Numbered from the stretch's first letter, positions 1-7,320 are shown. The stretch: 24,048 nucleotides of DNA from CAZGOM01 sp964542875 (GCA_964542875.1 CAZIWA010000085.1:1-24048), one strand, 5' to 3'. The notes: generated by a model from the sequence alone, not told the origin. Made by a program: numbers and translations.

Positions 1-1531
1 TGATGCCGTCCTTGGTGCCGCAGACCTTGAAGTCCATGTCGCCAAAGTGATCTTCTTCGCCTTGGATGTCGGTGAGGTAGACGTCTTTGCCGTCTTCGGT
101 GACGAGGCCGATGGAGATGCCGGCGACGGCAGCGCTGATGGGTACGCCTGCATCCATGAGGGCCAGGGTACCGCCACAGGCCGAGGCCATGGAGGAGGAG
201 CCGTTGGATTCAAAGATGTCGGAGACGAGGCGGATGGTGTAGGGGAACACATCGACCGGGGGGAGGATGGGCTGGAGGGCGCGCTGTGCGAGCATGCCGT
301 GGCCGATTTCGCGGCGGCCGGGGCCGGTGATGCGCTTGACTTCGCCCACGGAGAAGGGGGGGAAGTTGTAGTGCAGGTAGAACTTTTCAGCGTATTCGGC
401 GCCGAGGCCGTCGACGATCTGTTCATCCTTGCCGGTGCCGAGGGTGGCGGTGACGAGGGCCTGGGTTTCGCCGCGGGTGAAGAGGCCGGTGCCGTGGACG
501 CGGGGAAGAACGGCGACTTCGCATTCGATTTTGCGGAGCTGTTCGAACTTGCGGCCGTCGGTGCGCACGCCGGTGAGGATGACCTGGCGGGTGACCTTTT
601 CTTCAAGGTCGCTGATGGCGAGCTTGACGTCCTTGATGTTCTTTTCGTGTTTCTTGATCTGGGCGATGGTCGCGTCTTCGCCGGGGGCGGGGTAGAACTT
701 CTCGATGAACTGCTTCTTGGCGACCTTGACGGCTTCGTAGCGTTCGAGCTTCTGGCCGGGGGTGGTCTTGGCGGTACGCAGGGGTTCTGCGAGGTTCTTG
801 TTGACGTGCTCGACAATGGCCGGGTCGGGCAGGATGAGGGACTTTTCCTTGGGCTTGCCGACCTGGGCCTGGAGGTCCTTGAGGGCAGCGACGATTTTCT
901 TGATTTCGGCGTAGCCGAATTCGATGGCGCCGGCGACGACGTCTTCGGGGAGTTCCTGTGCGCCGACTTCGATCATGTTGAGGCCGTCATCGTGGCCGCA
1001 GAGGAGGAGGTCCAGGTCGGAGAATTCCGACTGGGCGAGGGTGGGCATGATGACGTACTGGCCGTCGACGCGGCCGACGCGGACGTTGCCGATGGGGCCT
1101 TCGAAGGGGATGGAGCTGATGGAGAGGGCGGCGGAGGCGGCGATGCCGGCGAGAACGTCGGGATCGTTCTGGCCGTCGGCGGCGAGAACCCAGCACTGGA
1201 TGAGGACTTCATCCAGGAAGCCCTTGGGGAAGAGGGGACGCAGGGGCCGATCGATGTTGCGCATCGTCAGCGTTTCTTTTTGGTTGGGGGAGCCTTCGCG
1301 CTTGCGGAAGCCGCCCGGGAATTTACCTGCCGCGGAGAGTTTTTCGCGGTAGTCGACGGTGAGGGGGAAGAAGTCGATGCCTTCGCGGGGCGCGGCGCGG
1401 ACGGCGGTGCCCAGGACAACGGTTTCGCCATAGGTGACGAGGACGGCGCCGTCGGCTTGCTTAGCGAGCTTGCCGGTCTCAATGGTGAGTGTGCGACCGC
1501 CGATTTCGACTTGAACTTTGGTAACTGGCAT
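1..1531 (-). CDS. pnp: Polyribonucleotide nucleotidyltransferase (PNPase), C-terminus outside window
   Basis: PNPase degrades RNA 3' to 5' by phosphorolysis, as a trimer in the cytoplasm and often as part of a degradosome. The minus-strand frame from the ATG at 1531 stays open to the window edge, giving 510 residues. It begins MPVTKVQVEIGGRTLTIETG, and the first RNase PH domain follows. A helical linker lies near residues 220-310. The second, catalytic RNase PH domain starts near RTDGRKFEQLRKIE and carries the diagnostic GRREIGHG, FPYTIR, ESNGSSSMAS and LALMDAGVP motifs. The KH and S1 domains expected at the C-terminus (full length about 700 residues) lie beyond base 1. A purine-rich stretch (AGGAAAAGGA) precedes the start. 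It lies 252 bases downstream of rpsO, the classical rpsO-pnp order. The frame is intact in what is visible and the identification is secure. Confidence 0.97.
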   Translation of the reverse strand, partial: MPVTKVQVEIGGRTLTIETGKLAKQADGAVLVTYGETVVLGTAVRAAPREGIDFFPLTVDYREKLSAAGKFPGGFRKREGSPNQKETLTMRNIDRPLRPLFPKGFLDEVLIQCWVLAADGQNDPDVLAGIAASAALSISSIPFEGPIGNVRVGRVDGQYVIMPTLAQSEFSDLDLLLCGHDDGLNMIEVGAQELPEDVVAGAIEFGYAEIKKIVAALKDLQAQVGKPKEKSLILPDPAIVEHVNKNLAEPLRTAKTTPGQKLERYEAVKVAKKQFIEKFYPAPGEDATIAQIKKHEKNIKDVKLAISDLEEKVTRQVILTGVRTDGRKFEQLRKIECEVAVLPRVHGTGLFTRGETQALVTATLGTGKDEQIVDGLGAEYAEKFYLHYNFPPFSVGEVKRITGPGRREIGHGMLAQRALQPILPPVDVFPYTIRLVSDIFESNGSSSMASACGGTLALMDAGVPISAAVAGISIGLVTEDGKDVYLTDIQGEEDHFGDMDFKVCGTKDGI

Positions 1532-1624
1532 GGTGTGTTTTCCTTTTCCTCTTTTGACTATGAAAGACGACTCAAACGTTTGTTGACTTGATGGGTAAAT
1601 CTTGTGGAGTACGTGCCGGATTGA

Positions 1625-1665
1625 AACAAAATCGGCCCGAAGGCTGAAAGTGCCTGGTCGGGCCG
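1625..1665 (-). terminator. Hairpin terminator/attenuator between rpsO and pnp
   Basis: Read on the minus strand, an 8-bp perfect stem (CGGCCCGA paired with TCGGGCCG, 1658-1665 and 1633-1640) with a 17-base loop is followed by ATTTTGTTT. It sits 118 bases beyond the rpsO stop and about 100 bases before the pnp start. It could end rpsO transcripts or partly attenuate read-through into pnp. In E. coli the same interval holds a terminator and a processing site; that parallel is established knowledge, and its application here is inference. Confidence 0.7.
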
Positions 1666-1783
1666 TTCGGGTGGCGCAAGCAAAGCTGTGCCGTGGCCCG
1701 TCATAGGCGGATGGTCCCTAACGACAGTCGGGCAACGCTTTTTTGAGCATTGCCCGGGTTTTGTCGCGGGGGATCAGGTTGTA

Positions 1784-2053
1784 TTACTTACGCAGGCCCA
1801 GGCGCCCGATGAGGGTCTGGTAGGCCGGGCGGTTGGTGCGGGACAGGTAGCGCAGGAGGCTGTTGCGCTTGCTGACGAGCATCAGGAGGCCGCGGCGGGA
1901 AGCATAATCATGCTTGTGGGCGCGGAAGTGCTCGGTGAGGGCAGTGATGCGCTCGGTGAGAAGAGCGACTTGGACTTCGGGCGAGCCGGAATCCTTTTCG
2001 CTGCGCTTGTATTCGATCACAACCTGCTTCTTCTTTTCTGCGGAAATCGTCAT
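1784..2053 (-). CDS. rpsO: 30S ribosomal protein S15
   Basis: S15 binds the central domain of 16S rRNA and nucleates assembly of the small-subunit platform. The 89-residue product has exactly the usual length. It shows the family pattern throughout: DSGSPEVQVALLTERI, then TEHFRAHKHDYASRRGLL, then VSKRNSLLRYL and a basic C-terminus ending GRLGLRK. A GGAG sequence lies 11 bases before the ATG, a rather long spacing. pnp follows downstream on the same strand, with an intervening hairpin. In several bacteria S15 represses its own translation through a structured leader. A short potential stem (GTCTC/GAGAC) is visible in the leader here, but it is too weak to claim such control. Confidence 0.98.
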   Translation of the reverse strand: MTISAEKKKQVVIEYKRSEKDSGSPEVQVALLTERITALTEHFRAHKHDYASRRGLLMLVSKRNSLLRYLSRTNRPAYQTLIGRLGLRK

Positions 2054-2122
2054 GGCTTCAAATTCTCCGTGCCCAGACAGTAAGGGCGAAAACTATGTCT
2101 CATCGGTTTTTCGAGACGGGAA

Positions 2123-2151
2123 ATGGTATCAGAAGTGGCTCTGGCGTGCAA
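2123..2151 (-). promoter_or_regulatory. Possible sigma-70-like promoter of rpsO
   Basis: On the minus strand, TTGCAC (2146-2151) is separated by 17 bases from TACCAT (2123-2128). That gives 3/6 and 4/6 matches to the consensus with ideal spacing. A start near 2116 would leave a leader of about 63 bases before rpsO. The match is modest and rests on position and spacing. Confidence 0.35.
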
Positions 2152-2216
2152 CGGGTGAGGAAGGGTTTGGTGGCTGGTGGCTGGGTCTAGTCGGAAAGAG
2201 CATAAAAATCGAGGGT

Positions 2217-3098
2217 TTATTGTACCGGTTGAGGAACAGGTGGGTGGGGTTTGCGGGGCGGGGTCTGCGCCAGGGCGACGGTGCCGAGGATGCCGGCGAC
2301 GCAGATGATCTGGATGAAGGTGATGCGCTCACCATCGACCCAGCCCCAGGCGATGGCGATGACGGGGATGACATAGGTGACCATGCCGGCCACCAACGGG
2401 CCGGATTGCTGGACGAGGGCGTAGAACATCCAGTTGGCAATGCCGGTGCAGAGAACGCCGAGTGTGATGACGGCGATGACGGGGAGGAGCACCGGACCGT
2501 CTTTGAGATGCTGCGTGGTGCTCAGCGGGAGCATGAGGCCGGCGGTGGCCAGCAGGCTGGCCGCAGTGAAGGCCATCGGGTGGATGTGGTGGAAGTGCTT
2601 TTTGATGAAGATGTTCACCACTGCGTAGCAGGTGGGGACGCTGGCGCAGAGCAACAGGTGGGTGATGGGAATGTCGAGCTTGAAGAGGGCGTCCTTGGAA
2701 AGCAGGAGCAGGAAGAAGAGTCCGCCCAGAACGCCGAGAGTCTGGCGGATGGTGGGTTTGGTTTTAAGGAGCGGGATGGAAGCGATGACGGTGAAGAGGG
2801 GGACGAGGCCGATGAAGACGCCCATGAGCGCGCCGCCATGCCGGGAGACGAACCAGGGCTGGATGAAATAGGGCCAGCAGTAACCGGGGATGACGATGGC
2901 CAGGAGAGCGAGCCAGCGGCCTTTGAAGGAAGGCCAGGGGCGTTTTTGCGTGGGCCACAGGAGCATGAGGGCCAGGCCGCCCATGAGGCCGCGGATGCCT
3001 GCGATGGCGACGGCGTTTAAGAGGAGGTCGGCCTTCTTCATCAGCAGGAATGCTGAGCCCCAGAGGAGGCTGACGAGGATGAAGTACCAGGTGGCCAT
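2217..3098 (-). CDS. DMT superfamily transporter, EamA-type
   Basis: This is a 293-residue integral membrane protein of the drug/metabolite transporter superfamily. It has about ten hydrophobic helices in two EamA halves. The N-terminal half opens with MATWYFILVSLLWGSAFLLMKK, the usual first-helix pattern. The second half ends with a run of helices around GPLVAGMVTYVIPVIAIAWGW, the conserved last-helix signature of EamA proteins. The substrate cannot be read from sequence; relatives export amino acids, nucleotides or other metabolites. The frame is open further upstream to 3458, but that part is Arg/Pro-rich low-complexity sequence translated from intergenic repeats. I therefore take the ATG at 3098, directly before the first helix. 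No good ribosome binding site precedes it. The C-terminus is a short Pro-rich tail. It is read toward rpsO on the same strand. Confidence 0.85.
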   Translation of the reverse strand: MATWYFILVSLLWGSAFLLMKKADLLLNAVAIAGIRGLMGGLALMLLWPTQKRPWPSFKGRWLALLAIVIPGYCWPYFIQPWFVSRHGGALMGVFIGLVPLFTVIASIPLLKTKPTIRQTLGVLGGLFFLLLLSKDALFKLDIPITHLLLCASVPTCYAVVNIFIKKHFHHIHPMAFTAASLLATAGLMLPLSTTQHLKDGPVLLPVIAVITLGVLCTGIANWMFYALVQQSGPLVAGMVTYVIPVIAIAWGWVDGERITFIQIICVAGILGTVALAQTPPRKPHPPVPQPVQ

Positions 3099-3409
3099 GG
3101 ATGTCGATGTCAGATGTTTGATGTTGACGAGGGAGGAGGCTGGGGAGGGGACATGATATGGGATTTTCAGGGGAGGGAAGGGGGCTGTGTCCCGAGTCCT
3201 GCGTCCCGTGTCCCGTGCCAAGAGTGCGGAGTGCGGAGCCGGGGGTTCACAGTTGGGATGGTGGTCAGAGTGAAGTGAGAGGCCTGCGGCCTTTTCGGGG
3301 TTCGGGTTTCGGGGATCGGGTAAGGCCAGAGAAAGAGGGGGGTGGGAAAATGACAACCGGCCGGGAAGGCCCGGCCGGTTGTGTTTGGTTTTGGTTGTCG
3401 GACGAAGTT
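3099..3409. other. Intergenic stretch with G-rich oligomer repeats
   Basis: No gene is supported here. At 3186-3219 the phrase GTCCCG or a close variant recurs at least three times. GAGTGCG is repeated at 3222-3238. A third set built on TTCGGG/TTTCGGGG lies at 3296-3320. The remainder up to the hairpin at 3353 is purine-rich. The strings resemble decayed short tandem repeats rather than coding sequence. Confidence 0.6.
3345..3382 (-). terminator. Strong hairpin terminator of the 3410-4147 gene
   Basis: Two perfectly complementary 13-base arms (3353-3365 and 3370-3382, starting ACAACCGGCC) flank a 4-base loop. On the minus strand the hairpin is followed by CATTTTCCC, a short U-containing tract. 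It begins 28 bases past the stop of the membrane protein gene. The tract is short, so termination may be partly Rho-dependent. Confidence 0.75.
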
Positions 3410-4147
3410 TTACTTCGCGGTGGGGGCGGCGGCGCCGGCGGGGGCGTCGTCGTGCCACTTCTTGATGACGGCCAGGACGCCGGTGATCAGGTCGCGGTAG
3501 TGTTCTTCGCGCTTGTTGAGGCCCTTGCCTTCGCCCAGCCGGTCAAGGATGGAGATGAAAGATTCGGAGCGTTCGGTGTACTTCTTGTAGAAGTCGTTGA
3601 TCCGGCTTTCGCTTTCCTTGGCGAAGATCTCGGCGACCTTCTCGGCGGACTTGTCGAACTCTTCGGGCTTGGAGAGGTCGACGCCGCGTTCCTTTAAGGT
3701 TTCCTTGGCGGTGATGACGCCGGCGTCGATGACTTCATTGATCTGCTTTTCAGCCTTGAGCAGTTCGTTGGAGTAGAGGCCCTGGAGGCTGTCCATGGCG
3801 CGGTCGAAGACGAGGTTGGGGGCGTCGTTGCGGAGGAATTCCGAGGCCTTGGAGACGACGTCGGTGCGCTTTTCCTTGGCCTGGAGGGCCAGGGAGCTGA
3901 TCTGGGCCTTGATCTGGGGGCGGGCCTGTTCGACAGCGAGCGTGACGACGGTGTCTGCGTCGAGGTGCTGGTCGAGCTTGTGGGTGATGAACCAGAGGTA
4001 GCCGGCAATGCCGACGACCAGAAGGATCAGGATGACCATGACGGTGTTTTGCTTGGCCGAGAGGGACCGGCGTTGCCGATCGAGTTCAGCCTTGAGCTCG
4101 GCCAGGCGCTTTTCGAGCTGGGCGAGGTTTTGTGCGTCGGTAGACAT
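3410..4147 (-). CDS. Single-pass coiled-coil membrane protein, paralogue of the next gene
   Basis: I recognise no named family. The 245-residue product starts with a charged helical stretch likely to form a coiled coil (residues 5-30, LAQLEKRLAELKAELDRQRR). One transmembrane helix follows (about 35-54, MVILILLVVGIAGYLWFIT). The rest is a long charged, helix-rich region that is predicted to lie outside the membrane; residues 80-225 have almost no Gly or Pro. The tail is Ala/Pro-rich. AGGAAC lies about 11 bases before the ATG at 4147. It is second in a likely two-gene operon with 4228-5058 and ends in a strong hairpin. Both proteins share the order coiled coil, one membrane helix, long helical domain, and a similar patch just after the helix (PQIKAQISSLALQ versus PEIKSQIETAARE), so I infer a duplication. 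An envelope structural role is possible but unproven. Confidence 0.8.
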   Translation of the reverse strand: MSTDAQNLAQLEKRLAELKAELDRQRRSLSAKQNTVMVILILLVVGIAGYLWFITHKLDQHLDADTVVTLAVEQARPQIKAQISSLALQAKEKRTDVVSKASEFLRNDAPNLVFDRAMDSLQGLYSNELLKAEKQINEVIDAGVITAKETLKERGVDLSKPEEFDKSAEKVAEIFAKESESRINDFYKKYTERSESFISILDRLGEGKGLNKREEHYRDLITGVLAVIKKWHDDAPAGAAAPTAK

Positions 4148-4227
4148 TTTAGAAAGTTCCTGTGGAAGTCTTGGTGTAGGGAAGAATCAGAACCGAGGAG
4201 ATGAGAGAGGGCGAAAGCGTCCGAGGA

Positions 4228-5058
4228 TTACTTGGTTTCGGGTTTGGCTTCAGCCTTGGCTCCCAGCAGGGTGGTGCCGATGATGCCTTGCTTCTGGAGT
4301 TCATCCAGATCCAAGCCATCCTTGGTGCCGTGGACTTCCAGTTCATAGTCGATGACCTGAACGACCTTGCGCAGGACTTTCTTTTCCAGGACGGAGCGAT
4401 CAAGCTTGGAGAGCTCGTCGATGGGGAACTTTTCCAGGACGGCCTGGATCTTTTTCATTTCCACGTCGGAGATCTTGCTGAGCTGTTCGCCGAGGCGTTC
4501 GCTCTTGAGAGCGGTGTGGTTGATCAGCGAATCAGCCAGCTTGTGGGCGTTGTCGGGGGTGACGCCGGGGAATTCCTTGGTGAGGGTTTTCTCCAGGTGT
4601 TTTTCAACGCGGTCGAGCATGGCCTGGCCGTCTTTGACGAGCATACCGCGGACCTGGTCGGGGAACTTGTTGGTTTTCTCAGAGAGCTTGGCCTGGATGA
4701 CGGGCCAATCCTTGGACATCTGGGCCTGAGCGGCTTCAATGTAGAGGGGGATGATTTCGCGGGCGGCGGTTTCGATCTGGCTCTTGATTTCAGGTTCCAG
4801 GCCTTTGGCCGCGGTGAAGAGGGCTTCGCGAACCTTGTCTTCGGTGAACTTGGTCTTGGCGGTGTCGTAGAGCTTGACGACGAACAGAATCATGACGACA
4901 AGGATGGCCAGTGAACCAAGCGCAAAGATGCGCCCAGTGCGCTTTTGCGCATGCTGGTATTCCTTGAGCTGCGCCTCGATTTGGTCGATGGTTTTCACCA
5001 GCGAATCAACCGAAGGGCCGTTGCCTGGCGAAGCTCCTGAACTGGGATTCTGCGACAT
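4228..5058 (-). CDS. Single-pass coiled-coil membrane protein, first gene of paralogous pair
   Basis: This 276-residue protein has no recognised family. It has a short Ser/Gly/Pro N-terminus, a helical segment (about 16-40, SLVKTIDQIEAQLKEYQHAQ) and one membrane helix (43-62, FALGSLAILVVMILFVV). A long, highly charged helical region (65-255) follows, with a Lys/Glu/Pro tail. The frame is open to 5151, but the ATG at 5058 is preceded by AGGAG with a 7-base gap, so I start there. The upstream interval holds a well-formed promoter (5209-5237) and a leader of about 144 bases. The downstream paralogue starts 80 bases after the stop, so co-transcription is likely. Paired gene copies suggest the two products may act together, for example as a heteromer; this is inference. 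Confidence 0.8.
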   Translation of the reverse strand: MSQNPSSGASPGNGPSVDSLVKTIDQIEAQLKEYQHAQKRTGRIFALGSLAILVVMILFVVKLYDTAKTKFTEDKVREALFTAAKGLEPEIKSQIETAAREIIPLYIEAAQAQMSKDWPVIQAKLSEKTNKFPDQVRGMLVKDGQAMLDRVEKHLEKTLTKEFPGVTPDNAHKLADSLINHTALKSERLGEQLSKISDVEMKKIQAVLEKFPIDELSKLDRSVLEKKVLRKVVQVIDYELEVHGTKDGLDLDELQKQGIIGTTLLGAKAEAKPETK

Positions 5059-5208
5059 GGAGAGGCTCCTAGAGTGACAAGGGACTGAAACAGGCACGGT
5101 GGCCTGCGTTGTTACGTACGTCTTCCCCGAAATGCAGATGGGTGATCTCAACCGCGAAATGTAGAGACAGTGTTAACCCCCAATGAGTTTGGCGGTATTT
5201 GTGGCTTG

Positions 5209-5237
5209 GTTTTATTGGACTTGGATGTAAGTGTCAA
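5209..5237 (-). promoter_or_regulatory. Promoter of the paired membrane protein operon
   Basis: On the minus strand a perfect TTGACA (5232-5237) is followed after 17 bases by TAAAAC (5209-5214, 4/6). Transcription would start near 5202. One copy of a 12-base direct repeat overlaps the -35 box. Confidence 0.6.
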
Positions 5238-5287
5238 CGTGTTTTAAGTGGCATGTGGATTGTTTGGGGCTAAAATCAACGTGTTTT
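5234..5287 (-). repeat. Two 12-base direct repeats at the promoter (possible operator)
   Basis: TCAACGTGTTTT (plus-strand reading) occurs exactly at 5234-5245 and again at 5276-5287. Their starts are 42 bases apart, about four helical turns, and the first overlaps the -35 element. This is the geometry expected of two binding sites for one regulator on the same face of the helix. No regulator gene is adjacent. Confidence 0.5.
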
Positions 5288-5325
5288 GTTGACTTTAATG
5301 GTCTTTTGATTGGCTAACCATCAAG

Positions 5326-5829
5326 CTAATTCGCCTGGAGGCCGTCGGAGGGGGTGCGAAGCTTGATTTTATCCGCATGGGTTTGGCTGAGCAGTCGATC
5401 AAGTTGCTCTCCTTCGGGGAAGCGATCACGCTTGCGTGAATCGTCGTCGGTGAAGTAGGTGGAGAGCTCGTAATTGTCCTTGGGGCCCGGGGCCTGACCA
5501 TCAGGGCGTTTCGTAGTCTTCTTATAGGTGTAAAGGATGATGACGCCGTTCTCAAAGTAGTAGTTCTTGACGGTTTTGACGCCGTTGAACTCCCAGTTCC
5601 ATTGCAGCCGGTCGGGGTGGTCGAGGTTTCCAAAGACATCGACGGTGCTGGTGACGTGCGAGGGGAGGGCGACGGGGATCGACCGGGTGAGAGGAATTTT
5701 GCGGTCGATGGAGTCGGCAATGATCTTGATGTTGCGTACCTGGGTGTCGTGGATTTGCTCGGGTGACTGGCAAGCGGTGAGGCCGCCGAGGCAAATGAGC
5801 GTGAGGCAGAGGGTGATGAGTGTGCGCAT
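5326..5829 (-). CDS. Small lipoprotein, paralogue 1 of 3
   Basis: The family is not recognised. The 167-residue product has a lipoprotein signal peptide with lipobox LTAC (Cys20), so the mature protein should be membrane-anchored on the periplasmic side. The mature part shares a core with the next two genes: an ...R-S/T-I-P-x motif near residue 50, then VDVFGNLDHPDRL (63-75), then NYYFENGVII, then a charged C-terminal segment with LDRLLSQTHADKI. AAAGG precedes the ATG. It is the most diverged of the three, with lysine-rich insertions around KKTTKRPDG. The stop is TAG at 5326, and 267 bases separate it from the next gene downstream. Function unknown. Confidence 0.8.
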   Translation of the reverse strand: MRTLITLCLTLICLGGLTACQSPEQIHDTQVRNIKIIADSIDRKIPLTRSIPVALPSHVTSTVDVFGNLDHPDRLQWNWEFNGVKTVKNYYFENGVIILYTYKKTTKRPDGQAPGPKDNYELSTYFTDDDSRKRDRFPEGEQLDRLLSQTHADKIKLRTPSDGLQAN

Positions 5830-5907
5830 AAAGAGCCTTTGGAATGGAGTTGGGGCCTGCTGGCTTTATCGTCCAAAGGGAGGAAGGGGCATCAAAGTTC
5901 CGGGTTG

Positions 5908-6477
5908 TCAGTCGGCGTAATAGACGGGCGGCTGAGGTGGGTCGGAGACGAAGTCAAAGTCGATTCCTGTTGCGCGGGTGCCTTTGAGAAGCTGATTGAT
6001 GAAGGTGGGATTGACGAAGCGGCGCTGGGTTTGGGCAAGATCGGGAAGGTGGGCGGGATCGCCGGAGGATTGCTGGGCGATCACGCGGTCATTTTCAAAG
6101 AAGGTGTCACAGGTGCAGTTGGGGGTGGTTTGGTATTGGGTGAGGTGATCTGGGTCACGCGCATAGAAACGCTGAACGGTGGAGCGGATGAGGGCGCGGT
6201 CGAGAAAGTAGTAGTTGATGACGATTTTGGAGTTTGAAAGGCCGAAGGTGAGCTCAAGGCGGGTGGGGGACCGGAGGTCGCCGTAGACGTCCAGGGTGCC
6301 GCGGTTGTCCGTGCCGGTGGTGAGGAGGATGGAGCGTGCACGGGGTGTGGAAGCGGCCAGGGTGTCGGTGGAAGCCTGGATGGCGTGGGATTTTTGGATG
6401 TCGAGCTGCGTTTGGGAGGTGCAGCCGGAGAGAAAGATGAATATGAGGCAGAGAGTGAGGAGTGAGCGATTGAGCAT
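5908..6477 (-). CDS. Small lipoprotein, paralogue 2 of 3
   Basis: A 189-residue protein with a lipoprotein signal sequence and lipobox LSGC (Cys19). It shares with its neighbours the block RSILLTTGTDNRGTLDVYGD, followed by RLELTFGLSNSKIVINYYF and RSTVQRFYARD, then DTFFENDRVI and a final INQLLKGTRATGI segment. The shared pattern begins after a short polar linker behind the anchor. AGAGGC lies 5 bases before the ATG. The preceding paralogue (6662-7228) has the same CCCCAGAGGC leader, so the upstream sequence was copied together with the gene. Two extra cysteines occur near the middle (NCTCD) that the paralogues lack. Function unknown. Confidence 0.8.
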   Translation of the reverse strand: MLNRSLLTLCLIFIFLSGCTSQTQLDIQKSHAIQASTDTLAASTPRARSILLTTGTDNRGTLDVYGDLRSPTRLELTFGLSNSKIVINYYFLDRALIRSTVQRFYARDPDHLTQYQTTPNCTCDTFFENDRVIAQQSSGDPAHLPDLAQTQRRFVNPTFINQLLKGTRATGIDFDFVSDPPQPPVYYAD

Positions 6478-6611
6478 GGACTGCCTCTGGGGTGGCTGCC
6501 TTTGGGGGGTCAGAAATCACGCGGCGCGGATGAAGAGAAGACAAGCTCATGCAAAGGGGAACATGGCACGCGGATTTGTTGAATATCCGGGATGTTTTGC
6601 GTTTGAAGGTG

Positions 6612-6650
6612 GCCCTCACCCGCTGCCTTCCCCCAAAAGGAGAAGGGAAA
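6612..6650. repeat. REP-like palindromic repeat, copy 1
   Basis: The interval reads CCCTCACCC, then a pyrimidine arm (CTTCCCCC), a short A-rich loop, then GGAGAAGGG. The arms pair imperfectly. It lies just downstream of the 6662-7228 lipoprotein gene. It resembles the elements at 7281-7320 and 12131-12170, all in the same orientation. Confidence 0.55.
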
Positions 6651-6661
6651 TAAGTGTTGTA

Positions 6662-7228
6662 TTAGTTTGCTGAGATGACCGCGGGCCCCAGGGGGTTGGT
6701 GGTGAGGTCGATTTGGATCTTGTCGGCGCGGGTGGCGCGCTGGAGTTGATCGATGAGCCTGCGGTCGGGGAATTGGGGTTCGAGCCGGTCGAGGTCATCG
6801 GCGGTGCCGGTGGAGGAGCGGCCGATGATTACGTCATTGTCGAAAAAGACGTCGTAGGTGTAGCCGGGCTTGGTGGACTGGGGAACGTAGGTCTCTTTGC
6901 CGTCGGCCGCTTTGACGTATTTGCTGTAGTAGCGCTGGGTGGTGGCACGCAGGAGCAGGCGGTCTTTGAAGTAGTAATGATTGATGATCTGTGAGGTGGA
7001 AAGGCCGATAGTGACGCGAAGGCAGGAGGGTTGGTCCAGATTGCCAAAGACATCCATCGAGCCGGGGTTGCCGGTGTCGGTGATGAGCGGGATGGTTCGG
7101 GTGGGCGTGCCGGGAAGCGAGGCTGAGTACTGCTTGATGTTGGCGATGGTCTGGGCGTTTTGCTGCTGCTGGGAGGCGCAGCCAAAACCAGCGAAGGCCA
7201 GGAGGAGTACGGCGAGGGTGCGCAGCAT
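6662..7228 (-). CDS. Small lipoprotein, paralogue 3 of 3
   Basis: A 188-residue lipoprotein with lipobox GFGC (Cys17) and a Gln-rich stretch right after it. The core matches the two downstream genes: TRTIPLITDTGNPGSMDVFG, then RVTIGLSTSQIINHYYF, LLLRATTQRYY, YDVFFDNDVIIG and a final LIDQLQRATRADKIQIDL. The shared YYF/RATTQRYY block makes it closest to 5908-6477. The frame extends to 7270, but the ATG at 7228 sits at the signal peptide and has AGAGG 4 bases upstream, so I use it. It is separated from dnaA by a hairpin repeat and a tandem 11-base repeat, so it may be transcribed independently. No enzymatic motif is visible; a ligand-binding or structural envelope role is possible. Confidence 0.82.
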   Translation of the reverse strand: MLRTLAVLLLAFAGFGCASQQQQNAQTIANIKQYSASLPGTPTRTIPLITDTGNPGSMDVFGNLDQPSCLRVTIGLSTSQIINHYYFKDRLLLRATTQRYYSKYVKAADGKETYVPQSTKPGYTYDVFFDNDVIIGRSSTGTADDLDRLEPQFPDRRLIDQLQRATRADKIQIDLTTNPLGPAVISAN

Positions 7229-7252
7229 GAAGCCTCTGGGGAAAGGGTGGTC

Positions 7253-7274
7253 AACGCATCCATAACGCATCCAT
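7253..7274. repeat. Perfect tandem repeat, 2 x 11 bases
   Basis: AACGCATCCAT occurs twice head to tail, 25 bases upstream of the lipoprotein start at 7228. It could be a regulator site or a slippage product. Confidence 0.7.
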
Positions 7275-7280
7275 TAGCGG

Positions 7281-7320
7281 TCCTCATCCTGCCCCTCTCC
7301 CTTTGGGAGAGGGGCAGGAG
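7281..7320. repeat. REP-like palindromic repeat, copy 2, downstream of dnaA
   Basis: Perfect 15-base arms (7287-7301 and 7305-7319; pyrimidine arm TCCTGCCCCTCTCCC) enclose a TTT loop. It starts 26 bases past the dnaA stop. There is no U-run on either side, so it is not a standard terminator, though it could protect the dnaA 3' end or act as a Rho-dependent pause. Translated on the minus strand it gives LLPLSQRERGRM, a peptide typical of this class of dispersed bacterial repeat. Confidence 0.8.

Noticed and set aside
47..1591. Long plus-strand open frame of 514 codons
   Set aside because: It is antisense to pnp. Its product is Gly/Asp/Ala-rich with no family motifs, while the minus strand encodes a clear PNPase. 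GC-rich coding leaves antisense frames open.
1914..3020. Plus-strand open frame of 368 codons spanning rpsO and the transporter
   Set aside because: It crosses two genes of the opposite strand and their spacer and has no recognisable domain.
3099..3458. N-terminal extension of the transporter frame
   Set aside because: It translates low-complexity repeats and the terminator hairpin of the neighbouring gene and overlaps that gene; the first membrane helix starts at 3098.
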